A stretch of DNA of 64,000 nt from Nakamurella flavida (lineage in GTDB: Bacteria > Actinomycetota > Actinomycetes > Mycobacteriales > Nakamurellaceae): positions 1,945,501 through 2,009,500 of the forward strand of contig NZ_JAUSQV010000001.1 of NCBI RefSeq assembly GCF_030811475.1, read 5' to 3'. The notes under the pieces were generated by a model. The model was not told where the DNA came from. It worked only from the letters and a program-made list of their open reading frames with translations, and searched no databases. This document shows, piece by piece, positions 35,924-43,555 of this stretch. The position numbers and the translations under genes are program-made. Position 1 is the stretch's first letter; every line of letters begins with the position of its first letter.

Positions 35924-37399
35924 ATGACCGCAGCACCGGCCACCCAGGCGTCGCGCGCGCTGATCGCCCTGGGCGGACTCGCCTTCCTGCTGTTCCTGTT
36001 CGTCCCGTTGAGCCCGGCCCAGCAGACCGTCGGCGTCGTCGGCTGGACCGTCGCCATCGGCGGCGTCACCCTGGCCGGCGCCGTCGGCAAGGCCCTGTTC
36101 GCCGATCGGGTCTGGCGCCTGCTGCTCGCCGGGGTCTTCGTCCAACTGGCCGGCACCCTCACCTGGGTCACGACCACCGCCACCGACCGCACCGCCGGCA
36201 CCCAGATCTGGCTGGACGCCGTCTTCCTCGTCGGGTACGCGCTGGTCGCCGCGGGGTTGATCACGCTGGTGCACCGACGCGACCGGCACCGGGACCTGCC
36301 GGCCCTGCTGGACGCCGCCGTGGTGACGGTCGCCGCCGGCGGCGTGCTGTACCTGCTCTCCCCCGCCCCGCCGTGGGCGCAGTTCTCCAGCCGCCCCGAG
36401 CAGGTCATGGCCGCGGTGTACGTGCTCGCCGATCTGGGCATGCTCGCACTGGGCTGCACGCTGCTGCGCGGGGAGGACCGGGGCAACACCACGCTGGTGT
36501 TGCTGGCCGTGGGGCTGGGCCTGACCTTCCTCGCCGACGCCCTGATGGACGGCATCCAGCTGACCGGGGGCGACGATTCCTGGGCCGGTCCGGCTCCGCT
36601 GCAGGGCGGTTGGCTGCTCGCCTCGGCCCTGATGGCCGCGGCCGTGGTGCACCCCGCGGCCGGCGCCGCGACGGCACCGCACTCCCCGCGGCCGGTGCGG
36701 TTGAACCGGCATGCCGTCCTCGTCCTGGCGCTGGCCGGCCTGTCCGTCCCGGCCGCCGCGGTGTGGTCCCACGTGCAGGACGACCGCGACCGGACCATCG
36801 CCCTCGCGGTGGCCGGCATGCTGACCCTGGTCGTCATCCTGGGCCGGCTCGCGGTGCTGGTCCGCGCGGTGCAGCGGCAGGCCGACGGGCACGCCCGGGA
36901 GGCCCGCCGCGATGCGCTCACCGGCCTGGCCAACCGCCGCACCCTCGACCATTCCCTGCAGCGGGCCATCCGGATCGCCCGCGCCGAGAACCTGCCGCTG
37001 TGCGCGGCGATGATCGACCTGGACCACTTCAAGGCATTCAACGACACCCACGGCCACGCCGGTGGCGACGAGCTCCTGCGGCGGGCGGCGGCCGAGTGGA
37101 CGGTCGTGGTGCAGCGGCGCCGGATGCACCCGCGGCACGCCGCAGTGCTCGCCCGGTACGGCGGCGAGGAGTTCGCGCTGATCGCGCTGGGCGCCGATCC
37201 GCTGGACCTGCGCGAGACGGTGCTGGCCATGCTGGGGGTCACGCCGATGGGGCAGTCGTTCTCCGCCGGGGTGGCCCGCTGGGAGGACGACATGAACGGC
37301 CGGGACCTCTTGGCCGCGGCCGACGAGGCTCTCTACCGCGCGAAGATCGCCGGCCGGCGGCAGGTGCTCGTCGCCCGGGCCGGCAGCGCCCGGGTCTGA
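35924..37399 (+). CDS. Membrane diguanylate cyclase (GGDEF)
   Basis: The ATG at 35924 follows GGACGGGGA and gives 491 aa; a GTG at 35894 is an alternative. About nine or ten membrane segments occupy residues 10-310, with short loops. The cytoplasmic GGDEF domain follows from about 325: DALTGLANRRTLDHSL, MIDLDHFKAFNDTHGHAGGDE and the active site RYGGEEFAL. No RxxD inhibitory site precedes GGEEF (the residues are PRHAAVLARYGG), so product feedback inhibition is not expected. It should synthesise c-di-GMP in response to a membrane signal. It is 3.5 kb from the EAL phosphodiesterase gene. Confidence 0.92.
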   Translation: MTAAPATQASRALIALGGLAFLLFLFVPLSPAQQTVGVVGWTVAIGGVTLAGAVGKALFADRVWRLLLAGVFVQLAGTLTWVTTTATDRTAGTQIWLDAVFLVGYALVAAGLITLVHRRDRHRDLPALLDAAVVTVAAGGVLYLLSPAPPWAQFSSRPEQVMAAVYVLADLGMLALGCTLLRGEDRGNTTLVLLAVGLGLTFLADALMDGIQLTGGDDSWAGPAPLQGGWLLASALMAAAVVHPAAGAATAPHSPRPVRLNRHAVLVLALAGLSVPAAAVWSHVQDDRDRTIALAVAGMLTLVVILGRLAVLVRAVQRQADGHAREARRDALTGLANRRTLDHSLQRAIRIARAENLPLCAAMIDLDHFKAFNDTHGHAGGDELLRRAAAEWTVVVQRRRMHPRHAAVLARYGGEEFALIALGADPLDLRETVLAMLGVTPMGQSFSAGVARWEDDMNGRDLLAAADEALYRAKIAGRRQVLVARAGSARV

Positions 37400-37418
37400 G
37401 CCCGGCCGGTCGGTCGGG

Positions 37419-39293
37419 TCAGCCGAGCAGGTCGTGCACGTAGCACCAGCGCCAGGCCTCGCCGGGCTCGATGCTGCGCATCACCGGGTGGCCGGTCTCG
37501 GCGTTGTGCCGGTCGGCGTGTTTGCCCACCGAGGAGTCGCAGCAGCCCACGTTGCCGCAGCTCAGGCACAACCGCAGGTGCACCGGCCGGGTGCCCTCGC
37601 GGACGCAGTCCAGGCACACCCCCGGGCTCAGCGGTGTGACCATCAGCGGGGCCGCGGTCAGGTCGTCGCACTCCCCCGCCGTGCGCAGGGGCGTGAGCAG
37701 GTCGCCGTCGCCCTGGGCCTCGCCGATCTCCGCCTCGTCGCGGCGCCGGTCGATGAGCGACTCCTCGACGTCCAGCGAGGCCATCACCGCGGCCAGCACC
37801 TCGCTGTCGACGGTGCCCTCGTCGCGGATGCGGAGCACCTCGGTCCGCTCGGCCTGCAGCATCGCGCTACGCAGCCGCCGGTACTGCTGGCTCGGGGTCT
37901 CGTCCGCTCCGCTCGCCCCCAGCCGCTCCCACACCGAGTTCAGCCGGGTCTCCCCGCGCCCGCGCAACGCCTGGGCCACGCTGTCGTCGACGTCGGGCCC
38001 GAGCAGCCGGTCGAGTTCGGCCTGCCCGGCGAGCACCGCCGCCCGCAGCACGGTGACCTCCTGCAGGGCGTCCTCGCGGGGGTCCGGGCCGCGCACCTGG
38101 AGCACCCGGGCGAGCCAGGGCAGCGTCAGCCCCTGCAGCAGCAGGGTGCCGGCGGTGACCACGAACGCCCCGAGGACGAGCACCTCGACGTGCGGCACCG
38201 TCTCCGGGAGGACGAACACCGCGGCCAGCGTGACCACGCCGCGCATCCCCGCCCAGGAGATGACCGCGGTCGTCCCCCACGGGATCGGCTGGCCGGTCGC
38301 GTCCTTGGGCCGGATGAGCAGGAAGCGGCTGGCGACGACCCACACCGGGCGGACCAGGATGACCGTCAGCAGCGCCCCGACGCAGAACCAGACGATGGTG
38401 GCCGGCGAGAGCTCGGACGCGGCGACGTTCTCCAGGATCGACCGGAGCTGCAGACCGATGAGCAGGAAGACGCTGTTCTCCAGCAGGAACTGGATCATCG
38501 ACCAGTTGGTGCGCTCGTTGAGCCGGGCCCGGGCGTCCTGGATGACCGGCGACTTGTGGCCCATCAGCACCCCGGACACCACCACCGCGATGACCCCGGA
38601 GGCGTGGATCTCCTCCGCGGCGATGTACGCGCCGAACGGGATCATCAGCGAGACGGCGGTGTCGACGATGGGGTCGGTGATGCGCTTGCGCAGGAAACTG
38701 ACTGCGACGGCCAGCACCACGCCGACCAGCACCCCGCCGAGCGCGGCGACCAGGAAGTCCGCCCCGACCCCCCAGAAGGTCACCGAACCGGCGAGGGCGG
38801 CCACCGCGGTGCGCAGGGCGACCAGGGCGGTGGCGTCGTTCAGCAGCGACTCGCCCTCCAGGATCGTCACCACCCGGCGGGGCAGGCCGATCCGGCGGGC
38901 GATGGCCGTCGCGGCCACCGCGTCGGGCGGGGCGACGACGGCGCCGAAGGCCAGCGCCGCGGCCAGCGGGACGGGCAGCAGCCACCACGTCACCAGACCG
39001 ACGATCACGGTGGTGGCGATGACCAGCCCGACCGCCAACAGTCCGATGGATCGCCGGTTCGCCGACACGTCGACCAGGGAGGTGCGGATCGCCGCGGCGT
39101 ACAGCAGCGGGGGCAGCAGGCCGACGAGCACGAGCTCCGGGGTCAACCGGATGGGGGTGACGAACGGCAGGTACGACGCCCCGACCCCGACGACCACGAG
39201 CACCAGCGGCGCCGGGATCCGGACCCGTTCGGACAGCGAGCTGACCAGGGTCACGGTCGCCACCAGGACGAGCAGGGTCAGGGCAACGGTCAC
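37419..39293 (-). CDS. CPA1-type Na+/H+ antiporter with C-terminal ZnF-UBP domain
   Basis: The GTG start at 39293 gives 624 aa. Residues 1-420 form about twelve membrane segments with CPA1 signatures: GLLPPLLYAAAIRTSL, FGAVVAPPDAVAATAIARRIG, ILEGESLLNDATALV and ISWAGMRGVVTLAA. A hydrophilic region follows (about 425-540). The last 80 residues are a UBP-type zinc finger: VCLDC, then LRLCLSCGNVGCCDSSVGKH and HNAETGHPVMRS. Zinc ligands look complete. The antiporter exchanges Na+ or K+ for protons. UBP fingers classically bind the free C-terminus of ubiquitin, which bacteria lack, so the finger's partner is open. Such fusions occur in other Actinobacteria. Confidence 0.92.
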   Translation of the reverse strand: MTVALTLLVLVATVTLVSSLSERVRIPAPLVLVVVGVGASYLPFVTPIRLTPELVLVGLLPPLLYAAAIRTSLVDVSANRRSIGLLAVGLVIATTVIVGLVTWWLLPVPLAAALAFGAVVAPPDAVAATAIARRIGLPRRVVTILEGESLLNDATALVALRTAVAALAGSVTFWGVGADFLVAALGGVLVGVVLAVAVSFLRKRITDPIVDTAVSLMIPFGAYIAAEEIHASGVIAVVVSGVLMGHKSPVIQDARARLNERTNWSMIQFLLENSVFLLIGLQLRSILENVAASELSPATIVWFCVGALLTVILVRPVWVVASRFLLIRPKDATGQPIPWGTTAVISWAGMRGVVTLAAVFVLPETVPHVEVLVLGAFVVTAGTLLLQGLTLPWLARVLQVRGPDPREDALQEVTVLRAAVLAGQAELDRLLGPDVDDSVAQALRGRGETRLNSVWERLGASGADETPSQQYRRLRSAMLQAERTEVLRIRDEGTVDSEVLAAVMASLDVEESLIDRRRDEAEIGEAQGDGDLLTPLRTAGECDDLTAAPLMVTPLSPGVCLDCVREGTRPVHLRLCLSCGNVGCCDSSVGKHADRHNAETGHPVMRSIEPGEAWRWCYVHDLLG

Positions 39294-39368
39294 CGCGACA
39301 TCCTGGCACCCGGGTATGACGCTGGGGAGTCGCTGCGCCAGGAGCGGAAACGGGAAGCAGGCGGGGCG

Positions 39369-39770
39369 TCAGAGCGCGTCGACGTACACCCAGAGCCCGG
39401 CCACCCGGGTGAACCGGCTGTTCTCCCGCTGCGCGTCCGGTCGGCGGGCGCCCGCGTCCTGGAAGTGCGCGACGAACTCGACCGTCCCGGTGCTCTGCAG
39501 CAGTCCCCCACCGGTGGTGCCGAGGATGTCCAGGCCGAGCCAGCGGCGCCGGCCGTCCGGTTCGAACGGCGGCGGCCGGGTGGTTGGGTGCCAGGTGCGC
39601 AGCAGGTGATCGACGGCGCCCAGCGCGTACGCGGTGTACCGGGACCGCATCAGGCGCAGCGCCGTGGGGGCGGTGACAGTGCCCTCGACGATGGGCCCGC
39701 AGCACTCCACGAGGTTCAGCCCGGAGCCGCACGGGCACCCGGCGGGCCGGTGAGGTCGGCGCGGCGGCAT
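39369..39770 (-). CDS. YchJ-family (UPF0225) SEC-C zinc-binding protein
   Basis: The 133-aa product starts 5 nt after the MFS transporter stop. It opens with a SEC-C-like knuckle CPCGSGLNLVECCGP, followed by LMRSRYTAYALGAVDHLLRTW and FVAHFQDAG, then SRFTRVAGLWVYVDA, all diagnostic of the YchJ/UPF0225 family. The fold is NTF2-like with a zinc-binding N-terminus. Biochemical role is unknown. There is no separate ribosome site, so translation probably depends on the preceding gene. Confidence 0.9.
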   Translation of the reverse strand: MPPRRPHRPAGCPCGSGLNLVECCGPIVEGTVTAPTALRLMRSRYTAYALGAVDHLLRTWHPTTRPPPFEPDGRRRWLGLDILGTTGGGLLQSTGTVEFVAHFQDAGARRPDAQRENSRFTRVAGLWVYVDAL

Positions 39771-39775
39771 GCGGC

Positions 39776-40978
39776 TCAGTCCTCCACCGCGGCGGGCAGT
39801 CCGCGCACCCGCAGCAGGACCGCGTTGAGCAGCGCCCCGGTGGCCGCGGCGGTGGCCACGCCGAAGGCGGCGGCCGGGGAGACCCGGTCGACGAGTGCCC
39901 CGCCGAGGGTGGAGCCGACGAAGTACCCGATGGTGACCGCACTGCCCAGGGAGGTCATCACCACCGCCACCCGGCCGGTGCTGACGCTGCGCTCGGCGAG
40001 CGAGTAGACGGTGATCAGGTACGGGCCGACGGCGCAGCCCAGCGGCAGGATGGCCGCGATGAGCCAGCCCACCCCGTCGGCGAGCAGCGCCGGCACGGTG
40101 AGCACGGCCATGGCCGCGGCGAAGAAGACGAGCCGGTCGGGCAGGGCGAAGCGGGCGGGCAGCGCGGCGACGGCCAGGGCGGTGACGGCGCTGCCCACGG
40201 CCATGAACGCGTAGATGCTGCCGGCGGCGCCGGGCGAGCCGGAGGCGGTGGCCACGCCGGTGACGCCGGTCTGCATGGCCCCGAAGAAGCAGCCGACGGC
40301 GGTGCCGCCGAACAGCACCCGCACCACCGTGCCGGTGAGCCACCGCGGGGTCCCGGCAGGCCGGGGCCCGTGGTGGGCGACGGGCGCCGCGGCCGAGGTG
40401 GGATGCAGGGCGACCCACGACCCGAACACCCCGACCAGGGCGGCGGAGGCCAGGACGGCCGCGGCCGGGGAGGCCAGCGCGGCGAGGAGGCTGACCACGG
40501 CGGGCCCGAGGATGTACCCGACCTCGTCGGCCGCGCCCTCGTAGGACATGGCGGCGGGCAGACCGGGGCCGCCGCGGGTGAGCCCGACCCAGCGGGCGCG
40601 GACGAGCGCACCGATCTGCGGGGTGGACGTCCCGCAGACGAGGGCGGCCAGGCAGACCGCCCACAACGGGGCGCCGAGCAGCGCGGTGACGACGATGGCC
40701 GCCGCCCCGGCCGCGTTCAGCAGGGAAGCCGCCAGCAGGACCGGGCGTTGGCCGAGCCGGGCGGACAGGGCTCCCAGGACCGGCCCACCGCCGGCGGAGC
40801 CGATGGCCAGGGCTCCGGCGGTCAGTCCGCCCGCGCCCACCGAGTCGTAGGCGGTGGAGACGAGGACGACGGTGCCGAGCTGCGTCATGGACGACGGCAG
40901 CCGGGCGAGGAAGGCGACGGGAAGCAGGGTGCGGCCAGCCAGGGCGGGCAGCACGCGGAACGGGGTGATCAGGGACAT
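39776..40978 (-). CDS. MFS transporter
   Basis: The 400-aa product begins MSLITPFRVLPALAGRTLLP and has about twelve membrane segments. The first half carries GAGGLTAGALAIGSAGGGPVLG and ARLGQRP in the loop 2-3 position typical of MFS drug/sugar exporters. The central loop is short and contains ALHPTSAAAPVAHHG. It resembles uncharacterised actinobacterial exporters with few polar residues in the membrane. The direction and substrate of transport cannot be inferred. The downstream YchJ-like gene is coupled to it. Confidence 0.85.
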   Translation of the reverse strand: MSLITPFRVLPALAGRTLLPVAFLARLPSSMTQLGTVVLVSTAYDSVGAGGLTAGALAIGSAGGGPVLGALSARLGQRPVLLAASLLNAAGAAAIVVTALLGAPLWAVCLAALVCGTSTPQIGALVRARWVGLTRGGPGLPAAMSYEGAADEVGYILGPAVVSLLAALASPAAAVLASAALVGVFGSWVALHPTSAAAPVAHHGPRPAGTPRWLTGTVVRVLFGGTAVGCFFGAMQTGVTGVATASGSPGAAGSIYAFMAVGSAVTALAVAALPARFALPDRLVFFAAAMAVLTVPALLADGVGWLIAAILPLGCAVGPYLITVYSLAERSVSTGRVAVVMTSLGSAVTIGYFVGSTLGGALVDRVSPAAAFGVATAAATGALLNAVLLRVRGLPAAVED

Positions 40979-41089
40979 CGGAGATGCTCCGGGTTCGCGG
41001 TTTCCGGCCCCGTCCCACCCCCGGCGCCGTCTCACCCTGTGCTGTCCCCCAGGTTAGCGGGCGGCGTCGGTCAGCGACAGGACGCCGCC

Positions 41090-41119
41090 GGCCCCCCGGG
41101 TGTCGCCACCCGGGGGGCC
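41090..41119. terminator. Strong hairpin terminator after the OFA-type MFS gene
   Basis: A perfect 13-bp stem (41090-41102 with 41107-41119, arm GGCCCCCCGGGTG) with a TCGC loop lies 5 bp beyond the stop at 41125, read on the minus strand. It separates the two MFS genes into different transcripts. Confidence 0.8.
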
Positions 41120-41124
41120 AGGGA

Positions 41125-42669
41125 TCAGCTGAACAGCTTGGCGGCCGTGATGACCGTCTGGATGACGCCGTACCCGAGCAGCACGACGATCACCGCCCAC
41201 GCCAGGACGAGGCGGACCTTGGCCTGGCCGACCTCGGTCCGGGTGTCGTGGTCGTGCGTGTCGACCTGCACACCGTCGTCCTTCACCGCTGCCCCCGTGG
41301 CGTCGCGTCGTTCCTGGAACTTCGCGGCCACCGGACGGACCAGCAGGTTCGCGACGAACCCGACGGCCAGGATGCCGACCATGGTGAACAGCGCGGGCCG
41401 GTAGGCGTCCGCGGTGAGGGTGCCGGGCTTGCCCTGGGCGTCGAGGAACCCGTTGATGATCAGCGGGCCGACGACGCCGGCGGCCGACCACGCGGTCAGC
41501 AGCCGGCCGTGGATGGCGCCGACCTGGTAGGTGCCGAACAGGTCGCGCAGGTAGGCCGGGATGGTGGCGAACCCGCCGCCGTAGAACGACAGGATGAGCG
41601 CGGCGATGAGCACGAACACCGCGGTGGAGGTGGCTCCCACGGTGGCCAGCAGCAGGTAGAGCGCGATGCCGCCGCCCAGGTACAGCATGTAGATCGGCTT
41701 GCGGCCGATCCGGTCGGAGCTGGCCGACCAGACGAACCGGCCACCCATGTTGAACAGCGACAGCACGCCGACGAACCCGCCGGCCGCGGCCACCGCGACG
41801 AGCGACTTCCCGTCCGCCTGCCGGAAGAAGTCCTGGATCATCGGGCTGGCCTGCTCGAGGATGCCGATGCCCGCGGTGACGTTGCAGAACAACACGATCC
41901 ACAGGAGCCAGAACTGCGGTGTCTTGATCGCTTTGGCGGCCGAGACGCTCTCGGTGGTGACCATCGGCTTCTTCTTGATCGACGCCGGGTCGAAACCGGC
42001 GGGGGCCCAGCCGGGCGCGGGCACCCGGATCAGCGTGACGCCGATCATCATGATGCAGAAGTAGCCGATGCCCAGGGTGACGAACAGCAGGGTCAGCGCG
42101 CTGACGCTGGCCACCGGGGCCGGGTTGCTGGGGACGTAGCCGGGGTCGTAGAGACCGAGCAGCTGCCGGGACAGCGGGCTGGCCAGCAGGGCGCCACCAC
42201 CGAATCCCATGATGGCCATGCCGGTGGCCAGACCCGGCCGGTCCGGGAACCACTTGATGAGCGTGGACACCGGCGAGATGTAGCCGATGCCCAGACCCAT
42301 GCCGCCGATGACGCCGTAGCCCAGGTACAGCAACCACAGCTGGCCGGTGGAGATGCCCACCGCGCCGACGAGGAAGCCGGTGGCCCACAGACAGGCGCTG
42401 ACGAACATCGCCTTGCGGGGGCCGTTGCGCTCCACCCAGGTGCCGCCGACGGCCGCGGAGAGGCCGAGCATGACGATCGCGATGGAGAAGACGATGCCGA
42501 TCTGGGTCGAGCTGGCGTCGAACCGCTCGATCAGCGGGTTCTTGTAGACGCTGGTCGCGTACACCTGCCCGATGCACAGGTGGACGGCCAGCGCCGCCGG
42601 CGGGATCAGCCAGCGGTTGTAACCGGGCGGGGCGATGGTGTGCCGCCGGTCGAGCAGGGCCAAGCTCAT
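41125..42669 (-). CDS. OFA-family MFS transporter (oxalate/formate antiporter family)
   Basis: The ATG at 42669 follows GGAGG at ideal spacing. The 514-aa protein has 12 main membrane segments plus a last C-terminal one (LVLAWAVIVVLLGYGVIQTV). OFA-type features are WLIPPAALAVHLCIGQVYATSVY near the start, GIGYISPVSTLIKWFPDRPGLATGMAIMG and the periodic NMGGRFVWSASSDRIGRKP loop. Family members exchange oxalate/formate or import pyruvate and other monocarboxylates; the substrate here is not fixed. A 20-bp palindrome lies in the divergent region shared with the deaminase gene. Confidence 0.88.
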   Translation of the reverse strand: MSLALLDRRHTIAPPGYNRWLIPPAALAVHLCIGQVYATSVYKNPLIERFDASSTQIGIVFSIAIVMLGLSAAVGGTWVERNGPRKAMFVSACLWATGFLVGAVGISTGQLWLLYLGYGVIGGMGLGIGYISPVSTLIKWFPDRPGLATGMAIMGFGGGALLASPLSRQLLGLYDPGYVPSNPAPVASVSALTLLFVTLGIGYFCIMMIGVTLIRVPAPGWAPAGFDPASIKKKPMVTTESVSAAKAIKTPQFWLLWIVLFCNVTAGIGILEQASPMIQDFFRQADGKSLVAVAAAGGFVGVLSLFNMGGRFVWSASSDRIGRKPIYMLYLGGGIALYLLLATVGATSTAVFVLIAALILSFYGGGFATIPAYLRDLFGTYQVGAIHGRLLTAWSAAGVVGPLIINGFLDAQGKPGTLTADAYRPALFTMVGILAVGFVANLLVRPVAAKFQERRDATGAAVKDDGVQVDTHDHDTRTEVGQAKVRLVLAWAVIVVLLGYGVIQTVITAAKLFS

Positions 42670-42725
42670 GGTGCCTCCGTGCGTGGGATGCGGGGGCCGG
42701 ACCGGGTTCGTTGGCCCTCCGTGAC

Positions 42726-42745
42726 GCGGGTCACCGATGACCCGC
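42726..42745. promoter_or_regulatory. Perfect 8-bp inverted repeat, candidate operator
   Basis: GCGGGTCA, four bases, TGACCCGC form a perfect dyad about 57 bp upstream of the OFA gene start and 45 bp upstream of the deaminase -10 box. It lies between divergent genes where no terminator is needed. A regulator protein site is the likeliest reading; the regulator is unknown. Confidence 0.45.
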
Positions 42746-42789
42746 CTCTGTCCGAAACGTACCCGCGCGTTCCACACACCGTTCACACC

Positions 42790-42795
42790 TAGGCT
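42790..42795 (+). promoter_or_regulatory. -10 element for the deaminase gene
   Basis: TAGGCT lies 52 nt before the GTG at 42847. The predicted leader contains the AGGAG ribosome site at normal spacing. No clear -35 is seen. Confidence 0.4.
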
Positions 42796-42846
42796 GCGCA
42801 CGTCCGGCCCACCCGCCCCGCACCCGACACCGCCCAGGAGCCCCCA

Positions 42847-43464
42847 GTGGACACCTCCCGTCTGGCCACCACCGTCTCGGCCGAGCTGCCCGCCTGGGTC
42901 TTCGACGAGATCGCCGACGTTCCCGACGCGCTGCCGACGGCGCAGGAGCGGATGGCCCTGGTCCACCGGCTCGCCGACCGCAACCACCGCGAGGGCAACG
43001 GCGGCCCGTTCGCCGCCCTGGTCGCGGAGACCACCACGGGGCGGATCGTGTCGATCGGGGTCAACGTGGTCCTGGCCTCCGGGTTGTCCAGCACGCACGC
43101 CGAGGTGATGGCGCTCTCGCTGGCCCAGGTGGCGGTGGACAGCTGGGACCTGGGCGCCGACGGGGCTCCGGACCGGGAGCTCGTCGTCAACTGGCGCCCG
43201 TGCGCGATGTGTTACGGCGCCACCCTGTGGTCCGGGGTGCGCGGGCTCGTCGTGGCCGGGTCCGGCCCGGACCTGGAGCGGCTCAGCGGTTTCGACGAGG
43301 GCCCTGTGCGGGACGACTGGGCCGAGCAGTTCGAGCAGCGCGGCATCACCGTCACCCAGGACGTGCTGCGCGACGAGGCCCTGGCGGTGTTCCGCGCGTA
43401 CGGGATGCGGTCGGACGCGACGGTCTACAACGCCCGCGGGGCCGGCGCCATCGAGATGGGCTGA
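42847..43464 (+). CDS. Cytidine/guanine deaminase-fold nucleoside deaminase
   Basis: The GTG at 42847 has CAGGAG upstream and gives 205 aa. Zinc-binding and catalytic motifs are THAEVMALSLA (His-Ala-Glu) and RPCAMCYGATLWSG (PCxxC). The extended C-terminus, FDEGPVRDDWAEQFEQRGI, fits guanine-deaminase/CMP-dCMP-deaminase-superfamily enzymes. It deaminates a purine or pyrimidine base or nucleoside; the exact substrate cannot be told. It is divergent from the OFA-type transporter and 91 bp upstream of xpb. Confidence 0.85.
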   Translation: MDTSRLATTVSAELPAWVFDEIADVPDALPTAQERMALVHRLADRNHREGNGGPFAALVAETTTGRIVSIGVNVVLASGLSSTHAEVMALSLAQVAVDSWDLGADGAPDRELVVNWRPCAMCYGATLWSGVRGLVVAGSGPDLERLSGFDEGPVRDDWAEQFEQRGITVTQDVLRDEALAVFRAYGMRSDATVYNARGAGAIEMG

Positions 43465-43555
43465 CGCAGGGCATCACAGTCGCAACCGGGCGGGGGGACG
43501 CGGCGGACGGGCACACTGGACAAGTTGTGCCCAACTGCTCGTGGTGAGGATCCTC

